Below, piece after piece: positions 28,442-37,332 of a stretch of 64,000 bases of DNA (position 1 is its first letter; every line of letters begins with the position of its first letter). Source of the stretch: CBDHFQ01 sp965262565. Lineage in GTDB: Bacteria > Bacteroidota > Bacteroidia > J057. The notes beneath the pieces are model-generated. The model was not told the DNA's origin and did no database searches. It saw nothing but the letters and a program-made list of their open reading frames with translations. A program made the position numbers and the translations under genes. The stretch is taken from NCBI GenBank assembly GCA_965262565.1, contig CBDHFQ010000017.1, forward strand, positions 248,001-312,000. Direction: 5' to 3'.

Positions 28442-29371
28442 TTATAATCGCATATTTCTTAATACACCTTCGGAAGGATTTTTCCTGAGGATCGACTGAA
28501 ATTCCTTAAGTGATTGGATATGTACAAAATTTCCTGGATGTTCGATCTTATCCAGAAAATCTACACTTCCAGCAGCTAATATTTTTTTATCGGGAAAGGC
28601 ATGTGAAAGTCGATGAATATATTGTTGAACCTTATCCATAGAGGCAGGATAGCTAAAAAAAGTCATTAACACATCTGGATTAGTTACTTCACTTATGCCT
28701 TTGAGCACATCCAGCGAGATATCTTGTCCTAAATTTACGATCCGCTTTTCATATGCTTTCAATAAGTACATGAATATCAGTATATTTAAATCTTTGTATT
28801 CAGATTCTGGAAGGAATAGCAGGTATTTCTGAACATTGGCGGGAGCAATAGGAATAGCATCTATCGCCACAATAATCTTCTGGCGAATAAGATAATAAAT
28901 GAAATGTTGTTGACCATTATTCATGTCCCCCATACGCCACATAATGTCCATTCTGTTAATAAAAGGATCAATGATTTCTATAATGGTATTTTCTACGCCT
29001 CGTCTTAATATGCTGGTAGAAAAAATCTTTTCAAATTTTACCTCATCATAATCCATCATCGCCATAACTAAGGCGTTGATTTGCATTTTAGTAGCTATAT
29101 CGCTGACGGAATTCTCTACTCCCTGATACGTATTTCTTACTTTCTCCAACAGTTCTTCAGGAGAAAATGAACATATTTTTGATATTTTATGTCCATTTGC
29201 TAATAGGAGTGAGACATTAAGTAATAACTTTAATTGTTCCTCATCATAATACCTGATATTCGTATCGGTTCTGTGCGGTGTCAATAAATTATATCGTTGT
29301 TCCCAGACTCTAAGTGTATGAGCTTTTATGCCCGTTAACTTTTCCACGTCTCTGATGTAATATTTCTTCAT
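28442..29371 (-). CDS. CarH-like MerR-family regulator with altered B12-binding motifs
   Basis: The 309 residues comprise a MerR winged-helix head (1-72: YYIRDVEKLTGIKAHTLRVWEQRY and the Asn-Ile-Arg-Tyr-Tyr wing), a helical bundle (about 90-185) and a Rossmann-like C-terminal domain (about 190-300), the layout of the light- and B12-sensing CarH/LitR proteins. The key motifs are changed. The helical Wx9EH motif reads W-x9-QH (in MWRMGDMNNGQQH), and the cobalamin motif E/DxHxxG reads EYKDLN, so the lower axial His is Lys. The protein probably does not bind B12, or binds something else. Related regulators control carotenoid or photolyase genes; none is visible here. A palindrome lies in the upstream divergent region. 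Confidence 0.85.
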   Translation of the reverse strand: MKKYYIRDVEKLTGIKAHTLRVWEQRYNLLTPHRTDTNIRYYDEEQLKLLLNVSLLLANGHKISKICSFSPEELLEKVRNTYQGVENSVSDIATKMQINALVMAMMDYDEVKFEKIFSTSILRRGVENTIIEIIDPFINRMDIMWRMGDMNNGQQHFIYYLIRQKIIVAIDAIPIAPANVQKYLLFLPESEYKDLNILIFMYLLKAYEKRIVNLGQDISLDVLKGISEVTNPDVLMTFFSYPASMDKVQQYIHRLSHAFPDKKILAAGSVDFLDKIEHPGNFVHIQSLKEFQSILRKNPSEGVLRNMRL

Positions 29372-29452
29372 TATTCGAATTTCCTGATCTGTCGATACAA
29401 CTTATCTAAATTTGCCTATATATAGAAACTCTAATTTACAAAAACCATTGAA

Positions 29453-29467
29453 TTTAGGTAACCTAAA
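29453..29467. promoter_or_regulatory. 15-base palindrome, candidate operator between divergent genes
   Basis: TTTAGGT A ACCTAAA is a perfect 7-base inverted repeat around one base. It lies in the gap between the MerR-family regulator (start 29371) and the lipoprotein gene (start 29519), just upstream of the -7 box at 29483. A dimeric regulator bound here would cover the -33 region. The adjacent MerR-type protein is the natural candidate, but that link is inference. Confidence 0.4.
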
Positions 29468-29482
29468 ATGCATAATTCATTT

Positions 29483-29490
29483 TACCTTTG
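29483..29490 (+). promoter_or_regulatory. -7 box of the lipoprotein gene; decides its start
   Basis: TACCTTTG matches TAnnTTTG exactly. Transcription would begin near 29497, downstream of the first in-frame ATG (29468) but upstream of the ATG at 29519, which is preceded by AGGAAAG. This supports 29519 as the true start. No clear -33 box is present, which fits a promoter that needs an activator. Confidence 0.45.
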
Positions 29491-29518
29491 GCAGATCGAA
29501 TACTTAACAGAGGAAAGA

Positions 29519-30268
29519 ATGAAAGAATTCTTTTATATAATAATGATATTTGTTGTGATAAGTTGTGAGTTTGAAGATATGGGGCCAATGGTGGAAACGC
29601 CCCGATTAAATGGGGATACAACTAATATCGTCATCGAAGCTACAGATACATTGATATTTACCGCTACCTTCCAGGATGATGTATCTCTAAACAATTACTT
29701 TCTGTCTATTACCCCTGCCTTTGATACCATCAGCAGCGAATTTAGAAGGAGCATTATTCCCTTTGTTCTTCAGGACTCCTTCAGTTTAAGTGGCAGACTC
29801 GTGAGGGAATTTAACCAAATAATTATTCCTGCTTCAGCTATGCCCGGAGCCTATACATTTGACGTTACCTTCGCAGATGAAGAGGATCAATTGGGTAATT
29901 CCATCAATCTCAATTTTACTATAATCAATTCTTCACCATTGATTATCCTGGAAGCCCCTTTATCAGATTCGATTCTACTGTCGACTGTGGAAACCTTGAT
30001 GATTACAGGAAGTGCTGAAGCCACAGATTCTCCTCTGGATTCCATCGCGTTAACGATTCAAAGGCCTCTTAATGATTCCGTTACTCAATCATTATTAGCA
30101 TTGATTTTTTCTACAACTACGGAAAATCTGGATCCTCAATTTCAAATATTTTCTACTGAATTTGTGGCAAACGTCTCTGATACAGGAATATTCGACTTTC
30201 AGGTATTTGTAGTTGATAGATTTGACAACTCTGCTACCCTGGAAAGTAAGTTAATCATTAATGAGTAA
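29519..30268 (+). CDS. lipoprotein with tandem Ig-like beta domains
   Basis: The start at 29519 gives 249 residues with a lipoprotein signal (MKEFFYIIMIFVVISC, lipidated Cys16). The mature part seems to hold two beta-sandwich units: TDTLIFTATFQDDVSLNNYFLS to FTIINSSP, then a second unit with DSILLSTVETLMITGSAEA to VFVVDRFDNSATLES. The first resembles DUF4625-type Bacteroidota lipoproteins, where a disrupted-order motif is followed by a GAYTFDVTFADEEDQLGN stretch. Such proteins are usually surface or periplasmic binding or adhesion components. It faces the MerR regulator across a palindromic intergenic region and may be its target. Confidence 0.65.
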   Translation: MKEFFYIIMIFVVISCEFEDMGPMVETPRLNGDTTNIVIEATDTLIFTATFQDDVSLNNYFLSITPAFDTISSEFRRSIIPFVLQDSFSLSGRLVREFNQIIIPASAMPGAYTFDVTFADEEDQLGNSINLNFTIINSSPLIILEAPLSDSILLSTVETLMITGSAEATDSPLDSIALTIQRPLNDSVTQSLLALIFSTTTENLDPQFQIFSTEFVANVSDTGIFDFQVFVVDRFDNSATLESKLIINE

Positions 30269-30288
30269 TACAACTATGCTCTTCCCGA

Positions 30289-32511
30289 TTACTGTCCAGG
30301 CCCTTGCTTAAATTCATCAAATCTGGAAGGTTGACCTCCTTTGGGCCAATAATTATTATCTGTATCTATATCTGCAGTCTCTTTATCAGGATCTAGAACG
30401 ATTTCCTTGATAGGTTGTGGACGGGCAAATACCTTGGTAATCTCCTGATCATTTTTGCGCCAGACTTCAGCTGGTATGTATACTTTCTCCCTGGTTCCGT
30501 TCTCATATAAAAACTCCAGAATAACCGGCATGATCAAACCACCCACATTGGTAAATTTCAACTCATAAAAATGCAAGTCAGAAATTTGTTTGTCGATGGG
30601 AAAAGGATAATTAAACTCCTGAAATTCAGACTCTTCCTTTTTCTTTACTACCTGATCCTCAATTTCTAACTTTTGCTGTTTCTTCTTTTTCTTTTTTCCT
30701 TCCTGAGAGAGTTCTTTTACCTTTTTATCTTCCTTTTCCTCCTCTTCATAGGACTTGGGAAGTTCAGTATTCATTCGATAATAAGTCACGTTACTTAAAG
30801 CTATATCTACAGGATCCACTCCATAAAACCAACCTCTCCAAAACCAATCCAGATCAACTCCCGAAGCATCTTCCATGGTTCTAAAAAAATCTGATGGAGT
30901 AGGATGCTTAAATTTCCATCTTTGAGAATAGGTTTTAAAGGCGCGATCGAATAATTCATGCCCCATAATAGTCTCTCTCAGAATATTTAAGGCAGTAGCT
31001 GGTTTTCCATAGGCATTGGGGCCCAGCTTCTGAACTTGCTCAGAATTCGTCATGATAGGACTTAAGGTACTAGAATCCAATCTCATATATGGTACGATCA
31101 ATTCCGGAGGGCCTTCTTGAGAAGGATAGTTGGGATCCCAGGCCTGTTCCGTCAAATACTGCAAAAAGGTATTTAATCCCTCGTCCATCCAGGTCCATTG
31201 CCGCTCATCTGAATTGACGATCATAGGAAAGAAATTATGGCCAACTTCATGAATGATAACCATAATCATAGAATTTTTTACGTATTCGGAATAACTTCCA
31301 TCAGGATCAGGACGGCCAAAATTAAAGCAAATCATAGGATATTCCATTCCAAGCTGAGCGGCATGAACGGAAATCGCCTTATGATAGGGATATTCGAATG
31401 CGTAATCGGAATACATCTCCAGGGTATGAGCCACTACTTTGGTAGAATACTCTTCCCATAAAGGATTCCCTTCTTTTGGATAAAGAGAATGTGCCATGAC
31501 AATTCGATCTCCAATTTTCACTCCCATGGCATCCCATATATGCTTACGGGAAGTAGCAAAAGCAAAATCCCTAACGCTATCTGCTTTAAATATCCAGGTT
31601 TTTGTATCAGTTGCTCTTTTACTTTCTGCTTCTTCCGCTTCTTCTTGAGTAACAATTAACACAGGTTCATCTGATTCTTTGGCCTTAGCCAACCGCTCTC
31701 TTTGTACTTCAGTTAACACTTCTTCTGGATTTTGTAGCATCCCTGTAGCTCCTAATATGTGATCAGAAGGAACAGTTATTGACACTTCATAATCACCAAA
31801 GGGAAGCGTAAACTCCCCTTCTCCTAAAAACTGCTTATTTTGCCAACCACCATAATCACTATACACACACATTCTGGGAAAAAACTGAGCGATGGTATAT
31901 TGATAGTTGCTGTCGATAGGAAAAAACTCATATCCCGAACGGCCGTCTAACACGATCCTATTCTGAATATTGTAATTCCAGGCGATCGAAAAAGAAACTG
32001 AATCTCCTGTCAGAAGAGGCTTTGGCAAGTCAATGACCATCATGGTTTTATTGATAGCATAGCTCATTGTCTCCCCTACGGAATCCTTCACATATTCAAT
32101 ATTAAATCCTCCTTCAAAATTATTCCCCAAAATGTGTAGCAAATCACGTGGGCCTATGAAGGGTCGGATAGACTCTGTTTTTGTTTTCTGTTTATCAGAT
32201 CCTTGTGCGCGAACATTTTGATCTAATTGCAACCACAAATAAGATAAAGGATCAGGAGAATTATTAAAATAGGTAACTGTTTCTTTGCCTGTGATAGATT
32301 GATTATCATCATTTAGCGCTACCTCTATAATATAATCAGCTTTATTTTGCCAGTATTTAGGTCCCGGAGCGCCTGAAGCAGTGCGAAATTCATTTGGATC
32401 CCTCAACTCATATTCCAACTGCTCAAATTTTTCAGTATGCCTTTTAGTCTGAGCCGAAACATAAACTAATCCAATGAATAATATGAAGGAAAATACGACG
32501 CTTTTTTTCAT
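30289..32511 (-). CDS. M1-family zinc metallopeptidase
   Basis: The 740-residue exported protein (signal peptide cleaved after VSAQ) is a gluzincin peptidase. The zinc motif is HEVGH at residues 421-425, with the third ligand Glu444 in WMDEGLN, exactly the HEXXH-x18-E spacing of M1. The aminopeptidase exopeptidase loop appears as GMEYPMI instead of GAMEN, as is usual in Bacteroidota M1 relatives. A very lysine-rich linker (about residues 595-635, with a run of six Lys) splits the C-terminal region. It should trim peptides in the periplasm. The gene is convergent with the lipoprotein gene and separated from the operon at 32.6 kb by about 140 bases. Confidence 0.9.
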   Translation of the reverse strand: MKKSVVFSFILFIGLVYVSAQTKRHTEKFEQLEYELRDPNEFRTASGAPGPKYWQNKADYIIEVALNDDNQSITGKETVTYFNNSPDPLSYLWLQLDQNVRAQGSDKQKTKTESIRPFIGPRDLLHILGNNFEGGFNIEYVKDSVGETMSYAINKTMMVIDLPKPLLTGDSVSFSIAWNYNIQNRIVLDGRSGYEFFPIDSNYQYTIAQFFPRMCVYSDYGGWQNKQFLGEGEFTLPFGDYEVSITVPSDHILGATGMLQNPEEVLTEVQRERLAKAKESDEPVLIVTQEEAEEAESKRATDTKTWIFKADSVRDFAFATSRKHIWDAMGVKIGDRIVMAHSLYPKEGNPLWEEYSTKVVAHTLEMYSDYAFEYPYHKAISVHAAQLGMEYPMICFNFGRPDPDGSYSEYVKNSMIMVIIHEVGHNFFPMIVNSDERQWTWMDEGLNTFLQYLTEQAWDPNYPSQEGPPELIVPYMRLDSSTLSPIMTNSEQVQKLGPNAYGKPATALNILRETIMGHELFDRAFKTYSQRWKFKHPTPSDFFRTMEDASGVDLDWFWRGWFYGVDPVDIALSNVTYYRMNTELPKSYEEEEKEDKKVKELSQEGKKKKKKQQKLEIEDQVVKKKEESEFQEFNYPFPIDKQISDLHFYELKFTNVGGLIMPVILEFLYENGTREKVYIPAEVWRKNDQEITKVFARPQPIKEIVLDPDKETADIDTDNNYWPKGGQPSRFDEFKQGPGQ

Positions 32512-32653
32512 TTATATAATCCTAACAGGTTTAGATGCTAAAGAATTTCTATATTAAGAAAATTTATGAAAAAAAGTAGTCGAAAAGCCTACAATTCTTG
32601 TTTTTAGTTCAAATTTCCACAACCTAAATAACTGGCAACTCGATTTTTACGCA

Positions 32654-34564
32654 CTAAAACGCCTTAGCCACTTCTCTGATAGCCTGAACCTCTTTCCAAA
32701 GTGCAGCATTGATGTTATTTTTATTGATTTTCTCGTGATTTCCTTTCCCCAGCTCCGCTAATTTACTTAACTCCATTTGCTTGTTGGAGCCATAATCACC
32801 AAAAGAAAATACAGATAAATGCACATCTTCCTGAGCAATTTCTCTGGCTAATGGAAAGACTTCTCTCAAATTAAAATAGCCATCTGTCGCTAGAATAATT
32901 CGATTGTTTCCATGAGGAATAAAGTGTCTTTGAGCTAATTTTTGTGCTTTCTTTAAGGCAGGTTTTCCTTTTGTTTTACCAGATGAAGTCAAATCTTCGA
33001 TGATATCACTTACTTTGGAGTGAATATTCTGGGAGGTTGCAGGAGTTCCGTCAAGGACAATGCTGGAAGTTCCTGCAAAAGTTACAATAGATATTCGATC
33101 CACTTCCCGCATATGAGTAATTAATTCCAGGAAAGCTTCTTTCATGAGCGGAAGTTTTCCAATATCTTCCATTGATCCTGATATATCTAACACCACGACG
33201 AGATTATTATCAGCAACTCCTTCCAGAGAATAAACGATATCTTCTTCCACAGGCGAAGAGGGTGGATCAGAACCTGTTGAAGTATTAGGTAAGGTCTGAG
33301 GATAAGGAGTTTCTTCTATGGTGGGAACAGTTGGTTCCACAGGAGTGGTTACTCCCTGGTTAGGAGGAAGCTCATCTTCGGGAGCTATATCTTCAGGAAA
33401 ATCAATAGGTTCAGGCTGATGATTTACGATTTCTTCTTCACTATCATTACTATCGGGAAAAATGACGGGTTCAGGCTCCTGACTCATCGTAGGAAGCTCA
33501 TCTGTAGGGGCTGGAATCGGTGGAGGAAATTGATCATCTGGCGTCGAATCTTCTTCTTCAGAAAATACCGTAGGATCTGAAGGGGTACCATCAGCAGTCG
33601 AAGGAACATTAGGTTCCAGGACTACGACTTCTTCTTCTCTTACAGGTTGAAGTTGACTCTCCTCTTCTGAATTAGATGGAAGCTCGTTGGGTTGAACCGT
33701 AGGAGTATTTGTAGGTTTCATGTTTGAAAAATCCGGGATATCTCTGGGGTCAGGTTTGGTGCCAATGGGGATACTCCCAGCTACTTGACCTTCCGGTAAA
33801 GGAGAAGCAGTAGGTTCATCTGTAAGACAGGCACTTCCAAGACTTCTATCCGAATCATCTTCATACACCTTTCTGATTTCAGAGGGGCTAAGTACTCCAT
33901 CCCAAACTTTCAAATCATCCATGAGCCCCACCATAAACTCCGTGGAACCAGGAATATCTCGTCCAACATTCAATGGTTCACGATTGGGATATATAGGATC
34001 GCGAAGGGAAAACCTACCTACCTCCGAGCCATTCTCATAAATAATTAATTGATTCCCATCATAGGTAACAGCAAAATAAAACCATTCATCAGTGAGAAAT
34101 GATTGCCGAATATTTCCTATCGTTTTTGTAGATGCAGTATTCACCGAAGAAGTAACAGAGGTCAACTGTACCCTAAAAGCAGGGGAATTATCTGTTTCTA
34201 TCGGTTTTTCCCCTTTGCAAATCAAGGTTACCCACTGCACATCGGGAAGACCAGAAAAGGCTGGAAGCTTTAACCAGGCTCCGGCAGTGAAATGATTAGA
34301 CAGATTGAGGCTGGGATCGTGTGGAATGGTCAAATATCCCGTTCCATCAAAAGATAAAGCCCTACACTCATTACCAAATCGATCTGGTACAAATTCCAAT
34401 CCTCCTATAAGTTGAGCATGATTGAGTTGCCCACTTTGATCAGAGACAACCCTTGCCGCTTCTTTATCCATTTTGAGGTGAAGTACCTGGTATTGAGCAT
34501 TAACATTGACCCCTAAACATAAAACCAATACACATGCGATAAAAAATTGCTTGAATGCTTTCAT
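32654..34564 (-). CDS. exported LamG-VWA protein with Pro/Glu-rich linker
   Basis: The 636 residues begin with a signal peptide (cleavage after NVNA). A LamG/concanavalin-type jelly-roll follows (about 28-235: LKMDKEAARVVSDQSGQLNH, LSFDGTGYLTIPHDPSLNL, GLMDDLKVWDGVLSPSEI). A disordered linker of about 200 residues, rich in Pro, Glu, Asp and Ser, leads to a C-terminal VWA domain (about 455-630) with a complete MIDAS motif DISGS at 460-464. The protein should reach out from the cell surface, binding glycan by LamG and a metal-dependent protein ligand by VWA. It is the last gene of a seven-gene minus-strand cluster, and its start overlaps the preceding stop by 4 bases. Confidence 0.85.
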   Translation of the reverse strand: MKAFKQFFIACVLVLCLGVNVNAQYQVLHLKMDKEAARVVSDQSGQLNHAQLIGGLEFVPDRFGNECRALSFDGTGYLTIPHDPSLNLSNHFTAGAWLKLPAFSGLPDVQWVTLICKGEKPIETDNSPAFRVQLTSVTSSVNTASTKTIGNIRQSFLTDEWFYFAVTYDGNQLIIYENGSEVGRFSLRDPIYPNREPLNVGRDIPGSTEFMVGLMDDLKVWDGVLSPSEIRKVYEDDSDRSLGSACLTDEPTASPLPEGQVAGSIPIGTKPDPRDIPDFSNMKPTNTPTVQPNELPSNSEEESQLQPVREEEVVVLEPNVPSTADGTPSDPTVFSEEEDSTPDDQFPPPIPAPTDELPTMSQEPEPVIFPDSNDSEEEIVNHQPEPIDFPEDIAPEDELPPNQGVTTPVEPTVPTIEETPYPQTLPNTSTGSDPPSSPVEEDIVYSLEGVADNNLVVVLDISGSMEDIGKLPLMKEAFLELITHMREVDRISIVTFAGTSSIVLDGTPATSQNIHSKVSDIIEDLTSSGKTKGKPALKKAQKLAQRHFIPHGNNRIILATDGYFNLREVFPLAREIAQEDVHLSVFSFGDYGSNKQMELSKLAELGKGNHEKINKNNINAALWKEVQAIREVAKAF

Positions 34565-35130
34565 AAGGATGAGATATTAGTAGATGATTCATTCCGCTTT
34601 CTATACTTCTGAAACAAAAAGAGGAATAGACTAAAAAAAAGGATAGCAGGGAAGATATATAAGTGGAAGCCTCTGTCGAAAAACCTTTTGAAGACATACT
34701 TAATTCTACCTTCTGCCAGATAGTGAAATAGCTTTTCCCAATCAGTAGGTTTTACCAGCGCCAAATGATACTGACGAGCTTCTAATTCAGCGATCAGAAA
34801 AGCAGTAGAAGCTTCTTTGGGATCCACTTTCTTCCCATTATGCCGGTACTGAATCTCATCAGCAATCAAATTATAACACATTTCTGCTTTTATCTGATGT
34901 TCTGAAGTAGTATCTAATCCCATTTGCTGGGCCGCTCCTATGATCAGAATCAACTGATGCATTTCACAATGACTTAGAGAAAGAGAATCAAATGCCTCAA
35001 TCCTTAAAGAGGATAAAAATTCAGGAGTAGGGCAATCATCGGACTTTGCCTTTATTGTCCCTAATCCAGACAAAAAGAGGAAGCTAAAAAGAACGGTCAT
35101 CAGCGAATAAGTGGTGAGATAGCGCTTCAT
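34561..35130 (-). CDS. unknown periplasmic protein with C-terminal membrane anchor
   Basis: I start at the ATG at 35130 (MKRYLTTYSLMTVLFSFLFL), which opens a signal peptide ending near IKA; an ATG nine codons earlier would overlap the upstream gene. The 189 residues include a periplasmic helical part with three cysteines (DDCP, SHCEMHQL, EMCYNLI) and a C-terminal transmembrane helix (about 158-178, LYIFPAILFFSLFLFLF) followed by a short basic tail. Its stop overlaps the VWA gene start by 4 bases, so the two are translationally coupled and the proteins probably act together. I recognise no domain. Confidence 0.7.
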   Translation of the reverse strand: MKRYLTTYSLMTVLFSFLFLSGLGTIKAKSDDCPTPEFLSSLRIEAFDSLSLSHCEMHQLILIIGAAQQMGLDTTSEHQIKAEMCYNLIADEIQYRHNGKKVDPKEASTAFLIAELEARQYHLALVKPTDWEKLFHYLAEGRIKYVFKRFFDRGFHLYIFPAILFFSLFLFLFQKYRKRNESSTNISSL

Positions 35131-35144
35131 TGGTAGTGATTGAA

Positions 35145-36059
35145 TTATTGAAACCATACTTCTAAATAGTCCTGAAAAGGAGGAGTTCCACCGAAGGCCG
35201 ACAACATATCCTCTACCTTAATCTCTTCCATAGGAATGCCGAAAAGGTAGGAAATGCTTTCAGCGACTGCTACAGCACGTTCCTCATGAATCGGTTCAAA
35301 AAACCGAACAGTTACTGCCTTGTCTATTCTAGCTACAGCTTTTGCAGGAGGTACCTGAGGATCTACTGTAGGTGCTTCACAAAAAAAAGATTGCTTTGAA
35401 AGTAGATCATTCATAATCTCAATTTGTTGTTGCGTCGCTCCTCTTGTATTGCATTTAATGAGCCTGACTTCTTCTATATCTCCCCATTGCAGGGGAAATT
35501 GAGGATCGGTATCCGAATCTATAGCTAATAAATTTTTCAGCCTCCCCCTCAGGGTCATAAATGCAGGGTCCATTCGTTCAATGTGGATCACAAAAGAGCT
35601 ATCTGACTTCATTACAGGACCTTTACAATCTCCTAATTGGTTAAATACCTTCCACCCAATTTCTGATGCTCCTTCATATGTGCCATCAATAAAATAGGGA
35701 ACCTCAATCCGAACATCTGATAAAAACAGATCTTCATTAATAAAAAAGGTGTCCAGAAAACAGGTAGAAATGCATTTATCCAGCCCACTCGCCATACTAA
35801 TGGTATCTGTGCGAACCTGTTGAATATATTTTTGATCCACCTTGGCCATATCAGGCGGGATGAGCATGAGTTGGCTGCCAGCATTTAATATTACCGGGCT
35901 ATTATCTATCCCGAAAATCTCTATATGCTCGGCATCTACCAGGCTTATATTGGTATCAAAAACGAAATACTTGTAATGAGAATCCTGGCTATATAGGTAG
36001 GAAAACGGAATTCCCATTAAACAACCAATAATGAATGTAATATACTTCATTGTGTTCAT
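35145..36059 (-). CDS. unknown exported protein in the glycosidase-fold cluster
   Basis: The 304 residues start with a signal peptide (cleavage near YLYSQ). The mature protein is beta-rich, with a central region around DVRIEVPYFIDGTYEGASEIGWKV cut by Cys-containing segments (DKCISTCFLD, LGDCKGP). The last 60 residues (VTVRFFEPIHEER, IKVEDMLSAF, YLEVWFQ) recall the strand-helix-strand end domains of LytR_C type, but I would not assign it on that. It lies 7 bases after the glycosidase-family gene at 36067 and 14 bases before the next gene. I recognise no family; its place in the cluster is the best clue. Confidence 0.7.
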   Translation of the reverse strand: MNTMKYITFIIGCLMGIPFSYLYSQDSHYKYFVFDTNISLVDAEHIEIFGIDNSPVILNAGSQLMLIPPDMAKVDQKYIQQVRTDTISMASGLDKCISTCFLDTFFINEDLFLSDVRIEVPYFIDGTYEGASEIGWKVFNQLGDCKGPVMKSDSSFVIHIERMDPAFMTLRGRLKNLLAIDSDTDPQFPLQWGDIEEVRLIKCNTRGATQQQIEIMNDLLSKQSFFCEAPTVDPQVPPAKAVARIDKAVTVRFFEPIHEERAVAVAESISYLFGIPMEEIKVEDMLSAFGGTPPFQDYLEVWFQ

Positions 36060-36066
36060 AGTTTAA

Positions 36067-37317
36067 TTATTCTACTATATAAAGGATAGGACCTAAGTGT
36101 CCACTGTCCATCAAATCCTGATTACTATGCAGAAAAGGCACATACATTCTGCTGACCATGCCATCGAGATAGAGAGCATCCACACAGCCCAGTTCCAGCA
36201 GAAAAGCAGAAAATTCATAAAAGCTGACTTGTTGATCCGAAATAGCAAAAACAACCTTCCCATCCTTTCTCACTCCTACAACATTCCTGAAATGCCAATT
36301 TTTTGAATTTTGATTAAAAAGAGGATTGATTTTTCCTCCTAATAACATAATAGGACCAGATTGAGTAGCCAACAGTAATTGAGAACTAATAATTCGATGG
36401 TTAGCATAAGACTTGGTTGTAAAAATAAATGCAGTTCCATCTTTTTTTATGCCAAAAACCCCATTGGGCTCCATATAAAAATTCCCTTTTCCTTTTTTTA
36501 CATTCAAAGGAGTAATTAACTGGCCTTGACTTACCAATAATCCCACAGGATGTCGATCACTTTCGTACATGCCTGCATTCATAGCCATAACTAAGCGATT
36601 CCCTTGCTTCTCAATTTGTTTTTCCAGTATGTCGAATCCATAAGGGGTGCTGAGGTTTTTGCGATACATCACTCGCACATCTGCTTGATGAGGATCTAGC
36701 ATACAATATCGGTAGGTTCTTCCTCCGTAGGTTTCTCTTTTAACGAGATCGAGAGATTGTGGTAGATGCTTATTTTCGGGCTCACTTTTACTGACTGATG
36801 GTACTGCGTTTGATACGGTAGACGTTCGCTTTTTAGGAGCAGGCTCTGTTTCCTCTGGTACGTTAGCATGACTGATGCCTTGAATAATGTGATCCAGTCT
36901 TAATAGTTCTTCTACTAACATCTCATTGAAAAAATTATACTTATCCAGATTTACTTCTCTTATATCCTTCGCCTTTCCCCAGTCCTTATCACCCCATTCC
37001 GGACATCTGAGCTTACAATCCCTATCATCCTGATATTTTCTCCTGCGTTCATTAAAGGGAGGTAAGGGAAGAAAAGAATTGAGATTGGGATTTAAGTTGT
37101 TGGCCCGAAGGAGTTTTCGCTTATCCTCAATAATTTCTGTCAAAGTTTCATATCGCTCAACTTCAAAATTCTTTAATTTCTCTAACTGTTCTGCCTCCTG
37201 AATGATTCTCTGACAATAAGACGGATTTTGGGCCAAACTCGCAGAAGAGGATAGTAAAACGAGGAAGGTAATGAAACTCTTCTCCAACACATCATAATAA
37301 CTGAAATTCCTTTTCAT
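36067..37317 (-). CDS. phosphodiester glycosidase-family (NAGPA) exported protein, copy 1
   Basis: The 416-residue protein has a signal peptide (cleavage after SLAQ), a helical N-terminal region rich in charged residues (about 30-165, including a Cys-rich CKLRCPEW), and a C-terminal NAGPA-like domain (about 195-416). Family marks are MAMNAGMYESDRHPVGLLV, KGNFYMEPNGVFGI, LATQSGPIMLLGG, FRNVVGVRKDGKVVFAIS, YEFSAFLLELG and YLDGMVSRMY. The fold was named for the uncovering enzyme that removes GlcNAc from a phosphodiester; bacterial relatives act on cell-wall or exported glycan phosphodiesters. Two close paralogues precede it in the same operon, with a 15-base gap upstream and a 7-base gap downstream. 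Confidence 0.88.
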   Translation of the reverse strand: MKRNFSYYDVLEKSFITFLVLLSSSASLAQNPSYCQRIIQEAEQLEKLKNFEVERYETLTEIIEDKRKLLRANNLNPNLNSFLPLPPFNERRRKYQDDRDCKLRCPEWGDKDWGKAKDIREVNLDKYNFFNEMLVEELLRLDHIIQGISHANVPEETEPAPKKRTSTVSNAVPSVSKSEPENKHLPQSLDLVKRETYGGRTYRYCMLDPHQADVRVMYRKNLSTPYGFDILEKQIEKQGNRLVMAMNAGMYESDRHPVGLLVSQGQLITPLNVKKGKGNFYMEPNGVFGIKKDGTAFIFTTKSYANHRIISSQLLLATQSGPIMLLGGKINPLFNQNSKNWHFRNVVGVRKDGKVVFAISDQQVSFYEFSAFLLELGCVDALYLDGMVSRMYVPFLHSNQDLMDSGHLGPILYIVE

Positions 37318-37332
37318 AGATCTCCGTTTACA

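Noticed and set aside
30605..30730. Poly-lysine, low-complexity part of the M1 peptidase as a frameshift or sequencing error
   Set aside because: The reading frame continues unbroken on both sides with recognisable C-terminal sequence, so it is a genuine linker.
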